A DNA stretch of 17,909 nucleotides from CAZMVU01 sp964569295 (GTDB lineage: Bacteria > Hydrogenedentota > Hydrogenedentia > Hydrogenedentales > JAGMZX01): NCBI GenBank assembly GCA_964569295.1, contig CAZMVU010000089.1:1-17909 (forward strand), read 5' to 3'. Positions 1 to 5,338 of this stretch are shown here, piece by piece. Every line of letters begins with the position of its first letter. The first letter of the stretch is position 1. The notes beneath the pieces are model-generated. The model was not told where the DNA came from and did no database searches. It was given only the letters and a program-made list of their open reading frames with translations. The translations under genes were made by a program, and so were the position numbers.

Positions 1-95
1 CGGGCCGTTGGCCCTAAGAAACAGCCGTGCTAGAGCTTACACAAGGTGCCCGAATCACTTCTTGTTGTTCTTTATACGAGTCAGTGCCTAAGGCA
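1..95. repeat. Left copy of 95-bp inverted repeat
   Basis: Bases 1-95 are the reverse complement of 17739-17833 with a single mismatch (base 56 against base 17778). The repeat is bracketed by two small palindromes: GGGCC-GTT-GGCCC at 2-14 and GTGCC-TAA-GGCAC at 84-96. The window begins inside this copy, so its outer boundary is not visible. No ORF in it looks real. It could be a dispersed non-coding element (MITE or REP-like), a structured RNA, or the end of a larger mobile unit. Confidence 0.9.
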
Positions 96-231
96 CTAAA
101 GAATTGCAAGTCTTCATGGTACGCGTTTTCAGAGCTTGGGTAAGGGTCTCCATAACCTGAGCCGTCGGCGCTCCGGAAACAAGCCCCAGCCCCCTAATCC
201 CAAGTCTTCTCAAACCCGGAACCCCTAACCA

Positions 232-268
232 CCACCCAGGGAACACGCCTCCCATCCCTGGGGGGTGG
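232..268 (-). terminator. Possible hairpin downstream of sodN
   Basis: The arms CCACCCAGGG (232-241) and CCCTGGGGGGTGG (256-268) can pair with a small bulge, about 60 bases past the sodN stop. No T-run follows on the minus strand, so termination here is weakly supported. The rest of 96-326 is C-rich on the plus strand and shows no credible gene. Confidence 0.2.
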
Positions 269-326
269 GCGCCGCCCGCGTGAGGCTTTAATCCGCAGTG
301 TCCTCGAAATACCCGCAGCTGCGCAC

Positions 327-836
327 TTATTCCTGGCCGTGGTGGTGCTCGAGGTGCTCGTAGTCTTCGGGATCGAAGTAGCTCTTGGCGAACGCGTCCA
401 CGAGTTCGCTGAGCTGCTGCGTATACTGTTGGTCGGTGCTCTGCTTGCACTTCATGGCAGCAACCTGCATGTGGTGGCAAAGGACCACCTGCTTCACGTA
501 TTCCCGATACCCTTCTTCACCTTCCTCGAGCGGCTTGATGCGTTGCTGCATGAAGTAGTACTCGATGATCTCGACGAATTCGCCGGCATGCTCCTCTTTG
601 TTCATGACCCAACGCACGATCTGGTTCGTATTCGCCGCGGCATCCGCAGCGGAGAGCTCCTCGATGAGCCGCATCGACTTCGCGATGGTGGTGATATGCT
701 CTTTCAACTGCTCGATGCGCAACTGGTCGCCGTAGATGCCGCAGGGTATCTGGCAGTGGGCCAGGACGGTTTGCGGCGCCACGAGGCCAAGCACGAGTGC
801 GCAGAGCACGACGGATACAGCGATGGTCTTCTTCAT
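327..836 (-). CDS. sodN: Nickel-dependent superoxide dismutase, exported precursor
   Basis: Nickel superoxide dismutase converts superoxide to oxygen and hydrogen peroxide. The 169-residue precursor has a Sec-type signal peptide (MKKT start, hydrophobic core about residues 5-20, V-L-A at 24-26). It is followed at once by the nickel hook HCQIPCGIYG. Cleavage after Ala26 would expose His27 as residue 1 and place Cys28, Cys32 and Tyr35 at the family positions Cys2, Cys6 and Tyr9. His1, Cys2 and Cys6 bind nickel in characterised enzymes. The rest is predicted helical, as expected for the four-helix bundle. The mature protein of about 143 residues is longer than the Streptomyces enzyme (about 117) and ends in a His-rich tail (EHLEHHHGQE). 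The ATG at 836 has a GGGGAG ribosome site just upstream. No sodX-type maturation protease is visible; the signal peptidase would do that job and place the enzyme in the periplasm or outside. Confidence 0.93.
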   Translation of the reverse strand: MKKTIAVSVVLCALVLGLVAPQTVLAHCQIPCGIYGDQLRIEQLKEHITTIAKSMRLIEELSAADAAANTNQIVRWVMNKEEHAGEFVEIIEYYFMQQRIKPLEEGEEGYREYVKQVVLCHHMQVAAMKCKQSTDQQYTQQLSELVDAFAKSYFDPEDYEHLEHHHGQE

Positions 837-1463
837 GACTCTTTCTCCCCTACTTGGTTTTCTTTGGAAAACACGCGGCAGTAGCTTGGGGCGCGTCCTG
901 CTGCTCCATAGTGTAACAGAGTCGACGTGCCGGAAGTTACCCGGCCCCCGATAACCTCGGCGCGCGTGCTATGGCGGGTATGGGCGGAATGCTGGTGGAA
1001 TGCACAATGGTTTGACAAGCCACGCAGTCCTCGTTATTTTGCAGTAGTTGTCGAAAACCTGTAGCGCTTTCGCCGTTGTGCAAGTGGCTGTCATGATGGA
1101 CGCTGGTGTCCGGGGTTTTGCCGGGGCTGCGCTCACATGGTTGGAAGCGGTTGCGCCCGCCGCATGCCATACGGCCAAAGCGTTCCATAAGAAAGGGTGC
1201 AGATGCTCTGCTACCGGTGTGCTGGGTCTTTCAATGACACGCACGGGCTTGCGCAAACGCGTCACATATGTTCTACAACTACGCATCCAAGGGACACCCC
1301 CTGCTCGCGGACTCGCGAGGACAGGCCTCTTTGGGCGTTACTTTTCGTTATGGCGTGGTAGTTGAAGAACGGCACCCATAAGAAACAACACAAGCCGGGG
1401 AATCGGGCATCCGCGCTTTGTTCGCCATTGTGTTTACCGGCAAGGCAAAACAGGAGTGTTGTA
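837..1463. other. Intergenic region between divergent sodN and propeller gene
   Basis: These 627 bases separate two divergently transcribed genes and should hold both promoters, but I see no convincing -35/-10 pair. Overlapping open frames occur on both strands, all without a good ribosome site. One minus-strand frame (937-1188) contains a short His-rich stretch, VHHDSHLHNG, and CVACQ, loosely like small secreted metal-related proteins. It has no signal peptide and no Shine-Dalgarno site, so I do not call it a gene. Confidence 0.4.
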
Positions 1464-3827
1464 ATGTATTTTCGCATGATGACCATTGTGACCGCCGCCG
1501 TACTTGTGGTAACCGCCCTGACGGCCAGCGCCACTGACCCGTATCTGCGCGACGCCGGGCAACGCCGCTGGACGCCCGTGCGCGACGAAGTCTACTTGCA
1601 GGAATTCGGCGAGCAGATTGCCACGGAGACGCCGGTCTTGACCGCCGCCGTATACGACGGCACGGTGTATGTCAGTCTGGGCGATGGTGTGTACGAGCTG
1701 GCGGGCGATGACCTGCGGCCAATTGCGGACTCGCCAGAAGGTGTTCACCGGCTGCGCGTGCTCGAGGGCGCACTATGGGGTATAGCGGATACCGGGCTTT
1801 ACCGCTTCGCGGGGGAGGATCTCGAACAACTCAGCGACAGCGCGTTCGTGGATGCCTGCACGGTGCAAGGTGTCGTGCATGCGGCCACGCGCGACGATGT
1901 CTTCCGCTACATCGAGGGCGGCCTGGTCAATGTCGAGCCCGACATCGGGTTCCGGTCGACCAACATCACCAAGCATCTACCGGATGGCACGCACGTCATG
2001 AAGGAGCTTGACGACGGCCGGGAAGTGCGGTGGCGTCCGGAACGGATAGGCCCCGTGAAGCGGATAGCAGCGCACAGCGAAACGTTGTATGTCCTGCAAG
2101 AGAACGATATTGTCTTACTCGATAACGAGACCGTTGATCCCCGTGTCATGGACTGGGGGTTGCCCCCCTCGAAGACGATGCGCGACATGCTGTCCATCGG
2201 CAACCGCCTGCTAATTGCCACCGACAGGGGCTTAGGCGTGTTGCGTGGCATGGCGATGACCACCCTGGACGGCAAGAAGGGCCTTCCATATGAGGATACG
2301 ACGTGCCTCGCGGAAGGCTTTGACGACGACCTGTGGATAGGCACGACCTGGGGCGCCGTGCGCCAGGTCAATGCCGATGAGTTCCACTATTTCGCCGGCG
2401 AGCGGTGGCTGCCCAATGACCGGGTGAACGATATCGCCGTGGGCGGCGAGGTGGTCTACATCGCCACTGACGGCGGCCTCGGCATTATCCGCTACGAACC
2501 GTATACCCTGCGCAAGAAGGCAGCCTATTACGAGCGCCGGCTCGAGGAGTGGGGCCACAAGCGCATGGGGTTTGTGCACCAGCTTAAGCTCAAGGGCGAT
2601 GGCGAGTGGCGGCGCTCGATCAGCGACAACGACGGCACGGCCACCATGTTTCACCTCACGGCCATGACCTTCAAGTGGGCGGTCACCGGCGCGGAGGAAG
2701 ACTGGGAAAACGCGCTGGACGCATTCAACGCGATGATCTGGCTCGAGGAAGTCACGCCCATTTCCGGCTTTCCAGCCCGCGCGATCTGGTCGGAACAAGG
2801 CGACGAGGGCACCAAATCCACCTCGGGCTCCGGCGGCTTGCCCGCCCGCTGGACCCCCACGCCGGACGGCAACTTCGAGTGGAAAGGCGATACCTCGAGC
2901 GATGAGGTCAGCGCGCATTTCTTCGCCATGGACGTGTTCCACACGCTGGCGCCGGAAGGCCCGGAAAAGGAACGTGCGCGCGAGCACATCGAACGCATCG
3001 CACGCCACATCATAGACAATGGCTGGAAACTGCGCGACATGGGAGATCAGCTCACCCGGTGGAGCCGCTGGGACCCCGAGTATCTGCAACGCCCCTACGG
3101 CATGTATGCGCGCGGACTCAACGGCATGGAAGCGCAATCCTACGCACACACCGCCATCGGTGTGATCGGCGACGACTACTACCGCCATGCGCTCGAGCAG
3201 TTGCTGGACTGGCGCTACCATGATCATACGGTGCGGCAGAAGCTCACGTTCCCGCCGGACTACATCACCCCGTGGGACGATCGGCTCGCCTTTCTCGCCT
3301 ATTATCCGCTCATCAAGTACGCGGAGCAGGACTGGCTGCGCGCGTTGTATCTGCGCAGTCTCGAGCGCACGTGGGAGGTTTTGCGCATTCAGAAGCATCC
3401 CTGGTTCAACTTCCTGTACGGGATCATGACCGGCCACCAATGCGAAGAAGCGGAGGGAGTGCAGTTTCTGCGCGAATGGCCTATGGACCTGATTAAGTAC
3501 GACTACAGCAATTCGCAGCGGACGGACCTGCATCCTGAGCCGGGCTATGTTTCCTATGCCGTGGGCCCAAGTACACCCTCGCCCAAGGCGATGTCGCCAC
3601 GCGCTACCCAGCCGCGGCGCCCCGGCAGAATGCTCGCGCTCGATGGCGGCTCGGGCGGACGGAAGGCCGCGCTGCCCACGCCCTGGCTCGACCATTACTG
3701 GATGGGGCGCTATTACGGCTTCATCGAGGCGCCGGATACCGACGATCCCACGGCAACAACGTTAGAGGACCGCCCCCTCGAGCAGCGCGGCGCCCCGCCC
3801 TATGACGGCCCGCCCCGGCCCTTTTGA
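1464..3827 (+). CDS. Secreted beta-propeller / helical-toroid protein
   Basis: A 787-residue protein with an N-terminal signal peptide (MYFRMMTIVTAAVLVVTAL, likely cut near A-S-A). Residues about 30-345 repeat short blades such as DGVYELAGDDL, TGLYRFAGEDL, LWIGTTWGAVRQV and YIATDGGLGII. This is the pattern of the ligand-binding propeller found in two-component regulator propeller proteins. From about residue 345 to 690 it becomes helical and Trp/Tyr-rich, with blocks WKGDTSSDE (from residue 473), DDRLAFLAYYPL (from 605) and HPWFNFLYG. This looks like an (alpha/alpha) toroid, as in many glycan-active proteins, but I cannot assign an enzyme activity. The tail is Pro-rich and low complexity. The ATG at 1464 was chosen because CAGGAG lies just upstream and the signal peptide starts there; the frame is open back to 1362. 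It stands alone, with no partner gene on either side. Confidence 0.8.
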   Translation: MYFRMMTIVTAAVLVVTALTASATDPYLRDAGQRRWTPVRDEVYLQEFGEQIATETPVLTAAVYDGTVYVSLGDGVYELAGDDLRPIADSPEGVHRLRVLEGALWGIADTGLYRFAGEDLEQLSDSAFVDACTVQGVVHAATRDDVFRYIEGGLVNVEPDIGFRSTNITKHLPDGTHVMKELDDGREVRWRPERIGPVKRIAAHSETLYVLQENDIVLLDNETVDPRVMDWGLPPSKTMRDMLSIGNRLLIATDRGLGVLRGMAMTTLDGKKGLPYEDTTCLAEGFDDDLWIGTTWGAVRQVNADEFHYFAGERWLPNDRVNDIAVGGEVVYIATDGGLGIIRYEPYTLRKKAAYYERRLEEWGHKRMGFVHQLKLKGDGEWRRSISDNDGTATMFHLTAMTFKWAVTGAEEDWENALDAFNAMIWLEEVTPISGFPARAIWSEQGDEGTKSTSGSGGLPARWTPTPDGNFEWKGDTSSDEVSAHFFAMDVFHTLAPEGPEKERAREHIERIARHIIDNGWKLRDMGDQLTRWSRWDPEYLQRPYGMYARGLNGMEAQSYAHTAIGVIGDDYYRHALEQLLDWRYHDHTVRQKLTFPPDYITPWDDRLAFLAYYPLIKYAEQDWLRALYLRSLERTWEVLRIQKHPWFNFLYGIMTGHQCEEAEGVQFLREWPMDLIKYDYSNSQRTDLHPEPGYVSYAVGPSTPSPKAMSPRATQPRRPGRMLALDGGSGGRKAALPTPWLDHYWMGRYYGFIEAPDTDDPTATTLEDRPLEQRGAPPYDGPPRPF

Positions 3828-4321
3828 CGCCGTGCTTCACCGGCGGCAACGCCCCGGGTGCAATGTGCCCCGCAACAAGGGCTTCCATATTCGAAGTGTC
3901 GAGGGCACTTTCACAGGCTGTTACTGAGCAATTCCCGGGTTGCGTGGGTTGCCCATTTTGGCTGACATGGTACGCGCAGCACATGTCCCGATAATGGCGG
4001 ATGAGAATAACCGGTGACGCTCTTGTCCAGAATGCGCGCAGAGAACATACATTCCGGCGCTTATTCTCAGGCCGGACGGCGCCCGCCTATTCTCGAGACC
4101 TTTACTTCCATAAAGAGACTTTCGTCAATTTCGTCATGCCTGCGAAAGCAGGCATCCAGAAAAACGCCGGGAACGCGGTAAGGCGGGCTCTGGATTCCCG
4201 CCTGTGCGGGAATGACGGTCTGTTGCTATGCTGCAACGGTTACCATGAAAGTGTCTTGGACAGTAGTGGCCCGTGACTGGTAACCGTGTGCACCGTGGCG
4301 CCTGCGCCGCGCCTCTGCGCG
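3828..4321. other. Intergenic region with one inverted repeat
   Basis: The propeller gene and the minus-strand receiver gene converge on these 494 bases. They contain the inverted repeat at 4133-4216 and otherwise nothing I can support. The open frame at 4001-4276 runs through the repeat and has no ribosome site. No clear terminator with a T-run is visible for either gene. Confidence 0.5.
4133..4216. repeat. MITE/REP-like inverted repeat
   Basis: Two 27-base arms (4133-4159 and 4190-4216) are imperfect inverted copies, beginning GTCAT and ending ATGAC, with ATCCAG and CTGGAT at their inner edges. Each arm is itself a hairpin: ATGCCTGC-gaaa-GCAGGCAT and ATTCCCGC-ctgt-GCGGGAAT. The sequence differences between arms preserve pairing within each arm. 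This architecture matches the GTCATTCCCGC-type palindromic repeats scattered through many bacterial genomes. It was probably mobilised in trans, since no transposase is present. Confidence 0.8.
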
Positions 4322-4729
4322 CTACTGCCCGAGGACATTCTTGAGGGTCTGCCGGAGCATCGCCAGCTTGTATGGTTTCTGAAGATACTCGGAGGGGGGC
4401 GGTTGTGTGAGGTGGGCGGCAACTTCCAAGGGGGTATAGCCGCTGGAAATGACAGTGCGTACGCCGGGATTTATCGCTCGCAGGGCGCCCAGGGTCTCCT
4501 CGCCGTCCATGCCCGGCATGTTGAGGTCGAGCATGACCAGGTCAATGGTTGCGCCGTACTCGCGGTAAGTGTCCACAGCTTCCGGGCCACTGCAAGCGGT
4601 GCGCACGTGGCAGTCCAGCCGTTGTAACATGCGCTGCCCCACATTGAGGGTGCTCGCCTCGTCGTCCACAAGCAGAACAGTCGCTTTCCCCTTGTTCCCG
4701 CCGGTCTCGCTTCCGCTGCAAGTGTTCAT
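4322..4729 (-). CDS. Orphan single-domain response regulator
   Basis: A 135-residue protein that is almost entirely one receiver domain. It has the acidic pair in LLVDDE, the phosphoacceptor Asp in LVMLDLNMPGMDG, the Ser/Thr position in VISSGYT, and the conserved Lys in LQKPYK. The wording (SGYTPLEV, LQKPYKLAML) is that of receiver domains found at the C-terminus of PAS-type hybrid kinases, so it may descend from one. No output domain is present, so it would act as a phosphorelay or protein-binding module. I chose the ATG at 4729, which has an AAAGGGG stretch upstream; the frame is open to an ATG at 4816, but those extra residues are not receiver sequence. It lies opposite to and apart from the che operon, and no cognate kinase is adjacent. 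Confidence 0.8.
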   Translation of the reverse strand: MNTCSGSETGGNKGKATVLLVDDEASTLNVGQRMLQRLDCHVRTACSGPEAVDTYREYGATIDLVMLDLNMPGMDGEETLGALRAINPGVRTVISSGYTPLEVAAHLTQPPPSEYLQKPYKLAMLRQTLKNVLGQ

Positions 4730-4959
4730 CAAAGCAACGTACCCCTTTCCACTATGCCGTTCCCAACCCGGAATTCCCTGGAGAATCCCATAAAGTGTAA
4801 GCAAGATATGCACCAAGGCTGCGAACGCTATATCTTTCCTGGACCAGCAGTGCCCAGGATACTCTGGGGAGGGCTTTTAGGCAAAGGGGGTTCCACTTGA
4901 CGCACGTATGTGCCGGGTTCACCCACAAGAATGCGCGAACCGTGAAAAATCTTCCATTG

Positions 4960-4986
4960 CAGTCTGCCGTCTGATATGCCAGACTG
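4960..4986. promoter_or_regulatory. Possible upstream activator site for the cheA promoter
   Basis: CAGTCTG and CAGACTG form an inverted repeat with a 13-base spacer. Its centre is about 130 bases upstream of the transcription start predicted from the -24/-12 element, a usual distance for NtrC-type enhancer sites. Seven-base arms are short and could arise by chance. Confidence 0.25.
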
Positions 4987-5077
4987 GATTTCGATACCAT
5001 GGGGTTATGGCGTGGCCCCAGCCCGGTCAACAAGGGCCAATAGTGTTGGAATGGGGGGCGCGTCCGTTGTCGCGATA

Positions 5078-5093
5078 TGGCACGAATCGTGCT
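5078..5093 (+). promoter_or_regulatory. Candidate sigma54 (-24/-12) promoter upstream of cheA
   Basis: TGGCACGAATCGTGCT matches the sigma54 consensus TGGCACG-N4-TTGCW at every fixed position except one (G for T before TGC). It has the required GG and GC exactly ten bases apart. Transcription would begin near 5104, leaving a leader of about 235 bases before cheA. The same bases form a small palindrome (GCACG-AAT-CGTGC), so chance resemblance is possible. A sigma54 activator is encoded downstream (14580-15986). Confidence 0.5.
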
Positions 5094-5338
5094 CCCATGG
5101 GGCGGATGGTCAATGGCAAGACGAGTTGCCAGGCCAAGGTGCGCACATGTAAACTGAACGAATCGGTGACGGGCCCCGTGCCGGTTGTGATTTGAGATGG
5201 CGGCATCGCGTTGATAGAGGTGCGTACGGCGGGGCGCTCGGACTGGATTGATCAGCTATGATGAGAGGGGGGTGGCTGGGATTCGGCTGATTCCGCGCAG
5301 GCTTTCCGGATCTGGGGGCATTGCAAACAGAGGACGCT

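Larger units (their letters stand above)
4730..5338. other. Regulatory interval upstream of cheA
   Basis: These 609 bases separate the minus-strand receiver gene from cheA. No open frame in them has a ribosome site or recognisable product. They hold a candidate sigma54 promoter (5078-5093) and an inverted repeat about 130 bases upstream of its predicted start (4960-4986). A TATGAT hexamer at 5257-5262 lacks a good -35 partner. Confidence 0.5.

Noticed and set aside
339..884. Plus-strand open frame (181 residues) over sodN
   Set aside because: The minus-strand reading has a signal peptide and an exact nickel hook; this frame has neither motif nor ribosome site.
1048..1365. Plus-strand open frame (105 residues) before the propeller gene
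   Set aside because: It has low-complexity composition, no recognisable family and no Shine-Dalgarno site, and it overlaps open frames on the other strand.
2232..3695. Long minus-strand open frame (487 residues) opposite the propeller gene
   Set aside because: It is antisense to a clearly coding gene with a signal peptide and domain pattern. Its product is Arg/Val/Ala/His-rich without recognisable motifs, as expected from the opposite strand of GC-rich coding DNA.
4001..4276. Plus-strand open frame (91 residues) before the orphan receiver
   Set aside because: About a third of it is the palindromic repeat at 4133-4216 and there is no ribosome site.
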